Source: Armatimonadota bacterium (GTDB taxonomy: Bacteria > Armatimonadota > Fimbriimonadia > Fimbriimonadales > Fimbriimonadaceae). Taken from it: a stretch of DNA of 10,606 nt. The notes beneath the pieces are model-generated. The model was not told the origin of the DNA. It did no database searches and saw nothing but the letters and a program-made list of their open reading frames with translations. The stretch is taken from the NCBI GenBank assembly GCA_023423495.1, contig JAFAFM010000220.1:1-10606 (forward strand), given 5' to 3'. Below are positions 1-6,424 of the stretch, piece after piece (positions within the stretch are counted from its first letter, which is position 1; each line of letters starts with the position of its first letter). The translations under genes and the position numbers were made by a program.

Positions 1-501
1 AACAAGCAGCCCCCAACTTATGGAGATCAGTTCGCCCTTGAACACCTGCCACAGGTCGGATCGAAGTGACGTCCCATAGCCAGAACCCCAGGTGTAAGAT
101 TCGTAGGATACAGTGCCGATAAGGATGGGTAGCAGGAAGGCGATGGCGCACACAAGGATTGCCGATGCCGCTCCCATGAATTTGCCAACGACGATCTGCC
201 CTTGGCTAACGGGGGCGACCAAGAGAAAATCCCAGCTTCTCCGCTCTCTTTCGCCCGCAATAGAACCGTAAAGCATCGCGGGGCCGAGCAACGTGAAAAT
301 GAAGGTCTGCAGCATGATGAGCAGCAGGGGATTGGCCGCATCCCGATAGCTCCAAACCAACGCGACGATGCCGATGTAGATCAGGACGGTCAGGGCGAGA
401 ATGATGGTATTGAGCGAGTTGCCGCCCAAGAACCTTCGGCGGAATCGGGTGATTTCTACCATCATTGGGTTTTCAGAAAAGTAGGTTCGGTAGAAGTTCA
501 T
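1..501 (-). CDS. ABC-2 type transporter permease, N-terminal part (cut by left edge)
   Basis: I translated this frame by hand: it is open for 167 codons from an ATG at 501 to the window edge, so the C-terminus is missing. Hydrophobic segments lie near residues 31-50, 58-80 and 110-130. Between the second and third is the motif GERERRSWDFLLVAPVS (residues 83-99) followed by VGKFMG. This 'GERE..tw..Ll..P.s...i..GK' element is the hallmark of ABC-2 permeases, which form the membrane channel of ABC exporters. The start overlaps the TGA of the upstream gene in an ATGA, so the two are translationally coupled. No ABC ATPase is visible. It would have to lie beyond the left edge or elsewhere, because the upstream side is a divergent promoter region. 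The substrate cannot be deduced. The family call is firm. Confidence 0.88.
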   Translation of the reverse strand, partial: MNFYRTYFSENPMMVEITRFRRRFLGGNSLNTIILALTVLIYIGIVALVWSYRDAANPLLLIMLQTFIFTLLGPAMLYGSIAGERERRSWDFLLVAPVSQGQIVVGKFMGAASAILVCAIAFLLPILIGTVSYESYTWGSGYGTSLRSDLWQVFKGELISISWGLLV

Positions 502-2399
502 CTCTCCTTCTCAGCAGGTAACGGCGAAACTAGAATAAGGCGGGTGTGGGACTGGTCAGCGGCAGCTTGCCCTAGTTGTGGGCCCGGTCGCAGCCCCGTG
601 TAGTCGCACGCCAAAATAAGTGTGTTTTGCCGGGAAGTGATGTCCACCAAAGCCGATTGGCCAGTCGCCTTCGACTTGGCCGCGTTGACTTTGATCGTGG
701 TCTTCGCGCCTGGCTCCAACTGCTTCAATCCGAACTGTCTTCCGCTCACCATGATTGCCGCATTTTTTAGCGCTTCCGTCGTCCCGTTTGAGACCGTGAT
801 TTCAAATTGCCCGCCCGGGATCACCTTTGTATTCAGCTGAATCTTAGGGCTCTCCTTGTATCTCTGGACATAGCTGATCTGTTCAAATGCCAAATTGGCG
901 GCCCGCAAGTCTGGGATAAACACCGTGCCCGTGTCCACCGGATTTACTTGCGAGCGACTCTGAGAACTCATTCCGTACTCATCTCGGGCCGTGCTTAGCT
1001 GGTCGATGTCACGAACTTTGAGGTCATAACTGCCGCCGTTCGGGAAGAACATTTGGGTTGTGCCGATAAATACACTTTCGGGATGACCGGCCTGCATCAG
1101 CAAGGCGCCTGTGGTCCGGGTCGAGAGACTGGCCGAATAGAGGTCGCTTGCCTGGTTTAGAAATAAACCCGCGAATACCAAGCTGATGATTGGTGCCGTA
1201 ATCCAAGCCAGTTCACCTCGGCCAAGCTTCCGCAGTACGATAAAGTTGACGGGCACGACCACCACAAAAAAGCTGGCAAGGATCCAGAAGACCTTGGACG
1301 GTCCCGGCAATTGGACATTGAAAGGGTCTTGCGGAACGTTTGAGCTGTAAGGAGTTGGCCCCCGCCCGCCAGTCGTCGAAACGCTGTAGTCGTAGCCGTA
1401 GGGATCGCTGTACGTGTACTGGTTCAGAAAGGCGGCGATCCGCTGAGCTTCCACGGGGCGAATGTATTGGCTGAACATGCGTCGTTTGCCACCCCAACGA
1501 TTGAGCGGCTCTTCAAAAGGATTGAAAGACCAGACAATTACGCGTCCAAGCCCGAAGTTCCGCTCCAAGAACATCGGGACGTTGCCGTCCCCAAGCCACT
1601 TGGCTCCGGGCTTCGGGGTGCCTCTGGCGATTGTCAGCGGTTCTGAAAAGGGAAAGCCACCGACCTCGGTCAATCGCGCGCTGCCCTGGACTGTCTGAGT
1701 GTGAAAGTCAGACGCAGGAAGCAGATTCTGCAGGCGGGGATCCATGAGGGTCCTGGCCGAAGCTCCGCCAATGATCATCAACGTGCCACCGCTCAGGGTG
1801 AAGTCATAAAGAGCTTCTATGGCAACGTCGGAAAGTCTTTCTGAGCCTTCACCGAGAATGACGCCAAACAGCCCGCGATATCCAACCGGGCGTTCGGGAG
1901 CGTCTTCGGGCTTCAGGTACGCATCGACCATCGAGCCAAGTTCGTTACCGCCACCGCGTGTGGATTGGCGAAAGAATCCAAGTTCACCCGGCGAGTCCGA
2001 GACGAGGGCAACCACGTTGTTTTGCCCGTATCCATAGGAGCCCTTGCTGAGGAAGGGTATTTGAAAGCGTGCCTGATCTGTGTTGAGCCAGATCTCGGGC
2101 TGCATGCCGTACATTCCCGACGCCGGGAAAAGCATGACCCGCTTTTTTGCGCCAGTCGGGAGTTCGACGGGGTAACGCGTAATGCCTGAATCATCCATCA
2201 CGCTGACGCTTCCCCGGGCATTCGGACCTCGGTTTTCAAGGCTGACGTAGATCGGCGAGCCGGGCCAATAGCTGTTACTTTGAAAGACCGGTTCGGCTTG
2301 AACGGTGAAGTCTCTGGGGTCGGCAGCGGCCAACCCAAAAACCGCAAGCGCCAGACCAATCGCAAAAAACTTCATTAACTTACAATCGCTGACGTTCAT
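498..2399 (-). CDS. Signal-peptide membrane protein with glutamine-amidotransferase-like domain, ABC-permease partner
   Basis: A 633-residue protein. A signal peptide (residues 9-26, MKFFAIGLALAVFGLAAA) is followed by a beta-rich domain (about 30-115). Next is an alpha/beta domain (about 125-330) with the pattern of class I glutamine-amidotransferase-like folds: FGVILGEG, then DVAIEALYDFTLSGGTLMIIGG, then GLGRVIVWSFNP. Two membrane helices sit at about 369-387 and 398-414, joined by a short basic loop (LRKLGRGE) that should be cytoplasmic. A second beta-rich domain (about 430-630) would then face outward again. I see no convincing Cys-His-Glu triad, so the fold is probably non-catalytic. The architecture is familiar from uncharacterised membrane proteins next to ABC transporters, and the ATGA overlap with the downstream permease supports that partnership. 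The ATG at 2399 has only a weak GGA upstream. An in-frame ATG at 2375 would give a more typical signal peptide and is a real alternative. Specific function unknown. Confidence 0.8.
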   Translation of the reverse strand: MNVSDCKLMKFFAIGLALAVFGLAAADPRDFTVQAEPVFQSNSYWPGSPIYVSLENRGPNARGSVSVMDDSGITRYPVELPTGAKKRVMLFPASGMYGMQPEIWLNTDQARFQIPFLSKGSYGYGQNNVVALVSDSPGELGFFRQSTRGGGNELGSMVDAYLKPEDAPERPVGYRGLFGVILGEGSERLSDVAIEALYDFTLSGGTLMIIGGASARTLMDPRLQNLLPASDFHTQTVQGSARLTEVGGFPFSEPLTIARGTPKPGAKWLGDGNVPMFLERNFGLGRVIVWSFNPFEEPLNRWGGKRRMFSQYIRPVEAQRIAAFLNQYTYSDPYGYDYSVSTTGGRGPTPYSSNVPQDPFNVQLPGPSKVFWILASFFVVVVPVNFIVLRKLGRGELAWITAPIISLVFAGLFLNQASDLYSASLSTRTTGALLMQAGHPESVFIGTTQMFFPNGGSYDLKVRDIDQLSTARDEYGMSSQSRSQVNPVDTGTVFIPDLRAANLAFEQISYVQRYKESPKIQLNTKVIPGGQFEITVSNGTTEALKNAAIMVSGRQFGLKQLEPGAKTTIKVNAAKSKATGQSALVDITSRQNTLILACDYTGLRPGPQLGQAAADQSHTRLILVSPLPAEKER

Positions 2400-2528
2400 G
2401 GAGTTCCAGCACGTTCACAAAATGTCCCGCTTCATGCACATTCACAGTCTAGCGGTCAACACAGATTTGGCCAAGTAGGATAGGGCTAATATTTCTAAGA
2501 CTGTGACGGTCAGTGCGGAAAATGTTCA
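2400..2528. promoter_or_regulatory. Divergent promoter region between the membrane-protein gene and crcB
   Basis: This 129-bp gap separates divergent genes and must hold promoters for both. On the plus strand TAATAT at 2487-2492 is a possible -10 for crcB. The best upstream match, TTGGCC at 2467-2472, is only 14 bases away, so no good -35 is assigned. On the minus strand TTGACC (complement of 2455-2460) is a -35-like hexamer with only a poor -10 (CATGAA) 17 bases downstream. GGAAAA at 2517-2522 is a plausible ribosome binding site for the crcB ATG. I looked for a fluoride riboswitch and did not recognise one. Confidence 0.35.
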
Positions 2529-2924
2529 ATGGAATGGTTTGGCAAAATGTTGTTGGTGGGTGGAGGCGCGTTTATCGGCGGAGTGCTCCGCTATGGGATA
2601 AGTGCCTGGCTCCAAGATCGAGCCGGTGCATTTCCTCTCGCGACGCTCGTGATCAACCTCATCGGTTCGGTTGCGATCGGCGTATATTTCGCGAAGGAGG
2701 GCAACCAGCTATCAGGGGAGTCGGCACGGCTCTTCTTCGCTGTTGGAATCTGTGGTGGTTTTACAACCTTTTCGGCCTTCTCCTGGGAATCCCTAAGACT
2801 TATCCAGGAGAACCGGTTTGGTTTAGCCATCCTTTATGTATTGGCGAGCGTTGTTCTCGCGATCGGAGGATGCGCTGTGGGCTTCTTCCTCGGAAAGCAG
2901 CTCTTCGGTAGTGTTTCGCAGTGA
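2529..2924 (+). CDS. crcB: Fluoride channel CrcB/Fluc
   Basis: A 131-residue protein of the usual Fluc length, with four hydrophobic segments (about 6-26, 36-54, 67-86, 98-121). Family motifs are present: [12 protein letters not shown] (11-22, with Arg21), LVINLIGS (40-47, with Asn43), and [12 protein letters not shown] (76-87). Phe81 and Phe84 match the paired phenylalanines that line the fluoride path in characterised channels. The family forms dual-topology homodimers in the inner membrane that let fluoride leak out of the cytoplasm and so confer fluoride resistance. The single gene here implies a homodimer. The ATG at 2529 is chosen because residues from it align with the family N-terminus and GGAAAA lies six bases upstream. 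The downstream csaA overlaps in a GTGA, so the two are co-translated. Confidence 0.96.
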   Translation: MEWFGKMLLVGGGAFIGGVLRYGISAWLQDRAGAFPLATLVINLIGSVAIGVYFAKEGNQLSGESARLFFAVGICGGFTTFSAFSWESLRLIQENRFGLAILYVLASVVLAIGGCAVGFFLGKQLFGSVSQ

Positions 2925-3253
2925 TCGACTATGCCGCTTTCGAAGCAGTTGATTTGCGGGTTGGTACGATCATTCGGGCCGAAGCATTTCCGGAAGCTAG
3001 GAAACCAGCTTACAAGCTTTGGATAGACTTTGGACCCGAGATTGGTATCAAGCAATCCAGCGCCCAGATAACGATTGCTTATCAACTCGACGATCTTCCT
3101 GGTAGGCAAGTGATTGGGGTGGTCAACCTAAGTCCACGGCGCATCGCAGGGTTTGAATCACAGGTGTTGGTTTGCGGGTTTGACCGTAAACCGGGAGAGG
3201 TCGTCCTCATCCAACCTGAGCAATCGGTCCCAAACGGTTCGCGTTTGTACTAG
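2921..3253 (+). CDS. csaA: CsaA-type tRNA-binding-domain protein (putative secretion chaperone)
   Basis: The 110 residues form a single EMAP/Trbp111-type OB fold, matching the length of CsaA. Diagnostic stretches are [15 protein letters not shown] (7-21), SSAQIT (46-51), [20 protein letters not shown] (64-83) and the C-terminal VPNGSRLY. Family members are homodimers that bind tRNA or structured RNA. Bacillus CsaA has been described as a chaperone linked to protein export, although its cellular role is not settled. The start is a GTG at 2921 that overlaps the crcB TGA in a GTGA. The start fits because the family alignment begins within a few residues of it. At the other end its TAG lies in a CTAG (3250-3253) that also supplies the stop of the convergent A-type carrier gene. 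Confidence 0.92.
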   Translation: MIDYAAFEAVDLRVGTIIRAEAFPEARKPAYKLWIDFGPEIGIKQSSAQITIAYQLDDLPGRQVIGVVNLSPRRIAGFESQVLVCGFDRKPGEVVLIQPEQSVPNGSRLY

Positions 3254-3591
3254 CCTCGTTTCGGCATAAAGCTGGTCCCGCATCCACAGGACCTACCTGC
3301 GTTCGGGTTCTCAAATTTGAACCCACCGCCAATGAGGTTGCCGGTGAAGTCGAGGGTTGCTCCCTCTAAAAATTTGGCGGACTTGGAGTCGCATACGATC
3401 TCCACACCCTCGATCATCAGGGATTGATCGATGGGCTTTCGCTCCGTGTCGAGCTTCATCACATATTCAAGTCCGCTACAGCCGCCGCCCTTTACGCCGA
3501 CGCGTAAGAAGACTCCCTCCTGACCGTCCTTCGCCACAAGCTTCTGAAGTTGGGCTAGTGCCTTTGGCGTGACCGAAACGGGGAAGCTCAT
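3250..3591 (-). CDS. A-type Fe-S carrier protein (IscA/SufA/ErpA family), last gene of suf operon
   Basis: A 113-residue HesB/IscA-fold protein. The three conserved cysteines are in place: Cys38 in [11 protein letters not shown], and Cys102 and Cys104 in [11 protein letters not shown]-type carriers use them to hold an Fe-S cluster and deliver it to target apoproteins in the cytoplasm. Other family features are [12 protein letters not shown] and the [17 protein letters not shown] stretch before the C-terminal cysteine pair. Which subtype (ErpA, SufA or IscA) it is cannot be settled by eye, so no symbol is given. The ATG at 3591 overlaps the TGA of the Rrf2 gene in an ATGA. It is the ninth and last gene of the suf operon, and its stop codon is shared in a CTAG with convergent csaA. 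Confidence 0.95.
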   Translation of the reverse strand: MSFPVSVTPKALAQLQKLVAKDGQEGVFLRVGVKGGGCSGLEYVMKLDTERKPIDQSLMIEGVEIVCDSKSAKFLEGATLDFTGNLIGGGFKFENPNAGRSCGCGTSFMPKRG

Positions 3592-4061
3592 CGAAGCGCA
3601 CCTGCCTCCGCCTTGCGAGGTGTCGACATGAAAGTGACATTGGACAGTGCGTCACCCTTGCTGATCATGTCTGCCAGGCTTAAGCCTTCCAAGACATGGT
3701 CGACGGCGCCCTGTATGACTTGCCAAAGGGATTTGACAGAGCAATCGACGGCATGCTGACAGATGATATGCTGCCCAGCGTGCTTGGCGCAGAAGTCATC
3801 GTCGTACAGTTTGCCGCCTAGGCAAGCTAAGACATCTCCGACGTTGATGTCGCTGGCCGGACGGGAGAGGACATAGCCGCCGGCTTGTCCCCGCATGCTG
3901 GCGATGAACCCATCTTTTCGCAGAATCATCAGCAATTTGGCCACGTGGGTTTGGCTTAATCCCTCGAAGCGAGCGATTTCCGGGATGGTCATGCTCTCCC
4001 CCGAACGTGCGATTCGTAGGAGGCACCTGAGCCCGTATTCTTCCTGTGCAGAAAACTTCAC
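3588..4061 (-). CDS. Rrf2-family transcriptional regulator with putative Fe-S sensing cysteines
   Basis: I place the start at the GTG at 4061, giving 157 residues. The reading MKFSAQEEYGLRCLLRIA is the standard Rrf2 N-terminus, and the GTG overlaps the sufT TGA in a GTGA, with GGGG just upstream. An N-terminal winged helix-turn-helix (about 24-70) has MTIPEIARFEGLSQTHVAKL, then RGQAGGYVLSRPA, the typical wing. Three cysteines follow at 91, 101 and 107 (C-x9-C-x5-C). This is close to IscR Cys92/98/104 but with a longer first spacing. IscR, SufR and NsrR use such cysteines to bind an Fe-S cluster that controls DNA binding. Inference: it senses cluster status and regulates this operon, perhaps through the palindrome at 9054-9065. 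Its position as eighth gene, not first, would make it a feedback regulator. Confidence 0.92.
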   Translation of the reverse strand: MKFSAQEEYGLRCLLRIARSGESMTIPEIARFEGLSQTHVAKLLMILRKDGFIASMRGQAGGYVLSRPASDINVGDVLACLGGKLYDDDFCAKHAGQHIICQHAVDCSVKSLWQVIQGAVDHVLEGLSLADMISKGDALSNVTFMSTPRKAEAGALR

Positions 4062-4420
4062 ATCAACCCCAACATTAATCGTACTTCTTCGCTCATCATT
4101 TCGACCGTAAACGGTGGGTCCCAAGTGAGCTCTACGGTTACATTGCCAATGCCGGGCACGCTTCGAGCGGCCGATTCCACTTCGCCAGGTAAGGACCCTG
4201 CGACCGGGCAGGCCGGACTGGTTAAGGTCATGAGGATATGCGCATTCTTCTCATCATCGATTTGAATGTCATAAATCAGTCCGAGGTCATAAATGTTCAC
4301 GGGCAGTTCCGGGTCAAAGACTGTGCGCAGTACCTCCACGATTTCACCCTCCAGCAAGGACTTCTCGATTGAAGTTAGGCCGGTGCATTCGGGAGTCGTG
4401 GATTCAAGCTTCTCTGGCAT
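4058..4420 (-). CDS. sufT: SufT-like MIP18/DUF59 family Fe-S maturation factor
   Basis: The 120 residues starting at the ATG at 4420 contain the MIP18/DUF59 domain: VFDPELPVNIYDLGLIYDI (34-52), LTSPACPVAGSLP (66-78, with conserved Cys71), and VELTWDPPFT (96-105). SufT is an accessory factor in Fe-S protein maturation in Staphylococcus aureus, and related domains occur in PaaD and eukaryotic CIA2/MIP18. Its exact chemistry is unresolved. The frame is open 23 codons further upstream, but those residues lie inside sufU and resemble no family member. The ATG at 4420 shares one base with the sufU TAA (TAATG), the expected coupled junction. The next gene overlaps in a GTGA. The name SufT rests on domain plus operon context. 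Confidence 0.88.
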   Translation of the reverse strand: MPEKLESTTPECTGLTSIEKSLLEGEIVEVLRTVFDPELPVNIYDLGLIYDIQIDDEKNAHILMTLTSPACPVAGSLPGEVESAARSVPGIGNVTVELTWDPPFTVEMMSEEVRLMLGLM

Positions 4421-4869
4421 TATTCGGTCGTCACCTTCTTTTCTCCTACGAGCGCAGCATGTAACGTATGCCACGGCAGGGTTGCACATTTGATTCGTAC
4501 TGGGTAGTCGCGCACTCCGGCCAAAGCAACCAACGATCCCAGCTGCTCATGGGATTCCGCGTCGTTGGGCGTCGTCACCATTACTTGGAATTCACGGAAG
4601 ATAGCTTCGGCTTCCTCGATTGTCCGACCCTTAACGGCTTCCGTCATGAGGGACGCGCTGGCGGTACTGATTGCGCATCCTTGGCCCTCGAAAGCAATCG
4701 AATCGATCTGGCCGTCCCTGGTGTGTAGGGTCACATGGACTTGGTCGCCGCAGAGGGGGTTATGGCCGTCGGCTTCATTTGTTGCGTCGGCCAGCTTGCC
4801 GCGATTTCTTGGCCGCTTGTTGTGATCGAGGATCACTTCTTGATATAGCTCCCGAAGATTGTCGTTCAC
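4420..4869 (-). CDS. sufU: SufU zinc-dependent sulfurtransferase
   Basis: A 149-residue IscU-fold protein. Ligands match Bacillus SufU almost position for position: Cys40 and Asp42 in NPLCGDQV, Cys65 in GQGCAIST, and Cys128 in RIKCATLPWHTL. In that protein these residues bind zinc, and Cys41 accepts the persulfide from SufS. The segment between Cys65 and Cys128 carries the insertion that separates SufU from IscU (TIEEAEAIFREFQVMVTT). The C-terminal RIKCATLPWHTL motif is also typical of SufU. It acts in the cytoplasm as the sulfur relay between SufS and the SufBCD scaffold. The start is a GTG at 4869 overlapping the sufS TGA in a GTGA. AGGAG lies eight bases upstream, the clearest Shine-Dalgarno sequence in the operon. 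Confidence 0.96.
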   Translation of the reverse strand: MNDNLRELYQEVILDHNKRPRNRGKLADATNEADGHNPLCGDQVHVTLHTRDGQIDSIAFEGQGCAISTASASLMTEAVKGRTIEEAEAIFREFQVMVTTPNDAESHEQLGSLVALAGVRDYPVRIKCATLPWHTLHAALVGEKKVTTE

Positions 4870-6137
4870 GTAAAAATCTCCTGAACCTTCCGTACACCAA
4901 GAGTTAACTGCTCAACTTCTTCTTCAGTGCTGTAGGCGGCGAAGCTTGCTCTGGCGGTTGCGGGAACGCTGAGTCGCTTCATTAATGGCATACAGCAATG
5001 GTGTCCGGCACGGATGGCAACGCCCTCGGAATCGAGAATGGTGCCGATATCGTGCGGATGCGCATTGGCCATTGTAAAGCTTACGATTCCAGTTTTCTCG
5101 CGAGCTGTGCCGATGACTGTCACTCCCGGAATTGACTCCAACTCCTTGGTGGCGAGATGTCCGAGCCGGCTTTCATGTTCTCCAAGGAGCAGAAAGGCAT
5201 CGTCTAGCGAGCCGTCGCCGAGCGTTTCAATCCACTCGATCGCCGCCCCAAGACCGATGACACCGGCGATGTTCGGTGTTCCCGCCTCAAACTTTGCTGG
5301 CAGGTCGGCGTAAGTTGTTCCCTCGAAGGAGACCGTGCGGATCATGTCGCCGCCGCCTTGGTAGGGTGCCAGCGATTCTAACAAGCCGCGCTTGCCATAG
5401 AGAACCCCGACACCGGTAGGGGCATAAATCTTGTGGCAGGACAGCGTATAGAAGTCGGCATCCAAGGCTTGCACGTCGATACGCAGGTGCGGACCGGCTT
5501 GGGCACCGTCTACGAGAACGAGCGCACCATAAGCATGTGCCTGTTGGATCATCCACTCTACTGGATTTACCGTCCCCAAGGCGTTGCAGACGTGCTTAAC
5601 CGCGACCAAGCGCGGACGCGAGTTCTTGAGAAGGTCCACGAACGCTTCAAGGTTGATCTCGCCCTCGTCGGTGATAGGAATTCTCAAGACACGGGCTCCG
5701 GACCTTTCGGCGACCAATTGCCAGGGCACAATGTTGCTGTGGTGCTCCATCTCGGAGACGAGAATGGTGTCTCCGTCCCGAAGCCTCAGTGCATCGGATT
5801 CCGTGAAAAGCAACCCGTTGGCGACGAGATTTATCCCCTCAGTACATCCCTTGGTGAAGATGACTTCTGCCGGCTCGGCCGCTCCTAAAAGGCGCTGGAC
5901 CGCCGAGCGTGCCTGATCAAATTCTTGGGTCGCAACCTGGCTTAGGTGGTGGACTCCGCGATGGATATTGGCGTTTTGAGTCTGCCAATAGCGATCCAGC
6001 TTCTCAAGAACAGCACGAGGTTTTTGAGCCGTGGCAGCGTTATCCAAGTACACCAGCGGTTTGCCTTGAACCTGCTGTTCCAGGATGGGAAACTCCTGCC
6101 GGATCGCCTGAATGTCGAGCGCTTGCTTGGTAGGCAT
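4866..6137 (-). CDS. sufS: Cysteine desulfurase SufS (group II)
   Basis: A 423-residue PLP-dependent class V aminotransferase-fold enzyme that removes sulfur from L-cysteine, giving alanine and an enzyme persulfide for transfer to SufU. Landmarks: YLDNAATAQKP (30-40), NANIHRGVHHLS (55-66), EMEHHSNIVPW (129-139, with His132), VDGAQAGPH (209-217), the PLP lysine Lys236 in LSCHKIYAPTGVG, and Arg/His/Cys in RAGHHCCMPLM (376-386). The catalytic cysteine is Cys381. A second cysteine, Cys382, follows directly, where the usual residue is Ala. Other non-standard cysteines are Cys98 (TKGCTEG), Cys184 (HVCNALG) and Cys234 (SCHK, usually SGHK). The ATG at 6137 shares one base with the preceding TGA (TGATG). 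Adjacent sufU fits the group II SufS/SufU pairing. Confidence 0.97.
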   Translation of the reverse strand: MPTKQALDIQAIRQEFPILEQQVQGKPLVYLDNAATAQKPRAVLEKLDRYWQTQNANIHRGVHHLSQVATQEFDQARSAVQRLLGAAEPAEVIFTKGCTEGINLVANGLLFTESDALRLRDGDTILVSEMEHHSNIVPWQLVAERSGARVLRIPITDEGEINLEAFVDLLKNSRPRLVAVKHVCNALGTVNPVEWMIQQAHAYGALVLVDGAQAGPHLRIDVQALDADFYTLSCHKIYAPTGVGVLYGKRGLLESLAPYQGGGDMIRTVSFEGTTYADLPAKFEAGTPNIAGVIGLGAAIEWIETLGDGSLDDAFLLLGEHESRLGHLATKELESIPGVTVIGTAREKTGIVSFTMANAHPHDIGTILDSEGVAIRAGHHCCMPLMKRLSVPATARASFAAYSTEEEVEQLTLGVRKVQEIFT

Positions 6138-6424
6138 CAGTCGCTTGAACCTCCATCCCCGCCTGAATCTCCGCCGCCGGAATCGCCTCCACCGGAGTCG
6201 CCGGAATCGGAGTTAGAATCATTGTCCGCGTACTGCTCGGCATTGGATGAGGAATCGTCGAGAATCGTGGTGCCGGTCGTGGTGATGTAGTCGTGGTGGG
6301 TGGTTGGAGTTCCCCTATGGCCCATGTTACGGCCCATTCGTGTAATTCGGTATGCCGCATAGACGGCAAAAAGCAAGACAATACCGATACACGCTAAAAA
6401 CCCGAAGATGATCGCCTTAAGCAT
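6137..6424 (-). CDS. Small single-pass membrane protein with acidic Gly/Ser/Asp repeat tail, suf-embedded
   Basis: I do not recognise a family. The 95 residues comprise one N-terminal membrane helix (about 4-24, IFGFLACIGIVLLFAVYAAY), a short basic and histidine-bearing stretch (RITRMGRNMGHRGTPTTHH, 26-44), and a disordered acidic tail. The tail ends in imperfect GGGDS repeats (73-92). The helix followed by arginines predicts a cytoplasmic C-terminal tail. Coding is supported by its place in the chain: its ATG overlaps the end of the upstream gene by eight bases (6417-6424), and its TGA shares a base with the sufS ATG. It could tether or buffer something near the membrane, but nothing in the sequence proves a role in Fe-S assembly. 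Low-complexity tails of this kind vary greatly between strains. Confidence 0.75.
   Translation of the reverse strand: MLKAIIFGFLACIGIVLLFAVYAAYRITRMGRNMGHRGTPTTHHDYITTTGTTILDDSSSNAEQYADNDSNSDSGDSGGGDSGGGDSGGDGGSSD
6149..6208 (-). repeat. Short in-frame GGGDS-coding tandem repeat
   Basis: About three to four imperfect copies of a 15-base unit (such as GGAGGCGATTCCGGC and GGCGGAGATTCAGGC) encode the Gly/Asp/Ser tail of the small membrane protein. The copies differ at synonymous positions, so they are not a recent exact expansion. The unit length is a multiple of three, so copy-number change would alter tail length without breaking the frame. Confidence 0.6.

Noticed and set aside
202..603. Plus-strand open frame of 133 codons
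   Set aside because: It lies opposite the ABC permease and the end of the large membrane protein, whose frames have clear family motifs. The plus-strand product is compositionally odd and resembles nothing.
2400..2528. Fluoride riboswitch before crcB
   Set aside because: I could not recognise the conserved pseudoknot sequence of the crcB RNA motif in this leader. A covariance search would be decisive.
2513..2911. 132-codon plus-strand frame overlapping crcB
   Set aside because: It is an out-of-frame shadow of crcB, rich in Arg, Cys and Trp, without motifs.
3245..3260. Bidirectional terminator between csaA and the suf operon
   Set aside because: The genes overlap by four bases, and no GC-rich stem with a T tract exists at the junction.
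4062..4124. 21-codon N-terminal extension of the Rrf2 regulator from an upstream ATG
   Set aside because: The extension lies wholly inside sufT. The Rrf2 family begins at the 'MKFS' position encoded by the GTG at 4061, which forms a GTGA with the sufT stop.
4421..4489. 23-codon N-terminal extension of SufT
   Set aside because: It overlaps the sufU C-terminus, has no similarity to the DUF59 family, and the ATG at 4420 gives a TAATG junction.
6149..6208. Repeat tract as a CRISPR or minisatellite element
   Set aside because: The units are short, in frame and diverged at synonymous sites inside a coupled gene, so it is a low-complexity protein tail.
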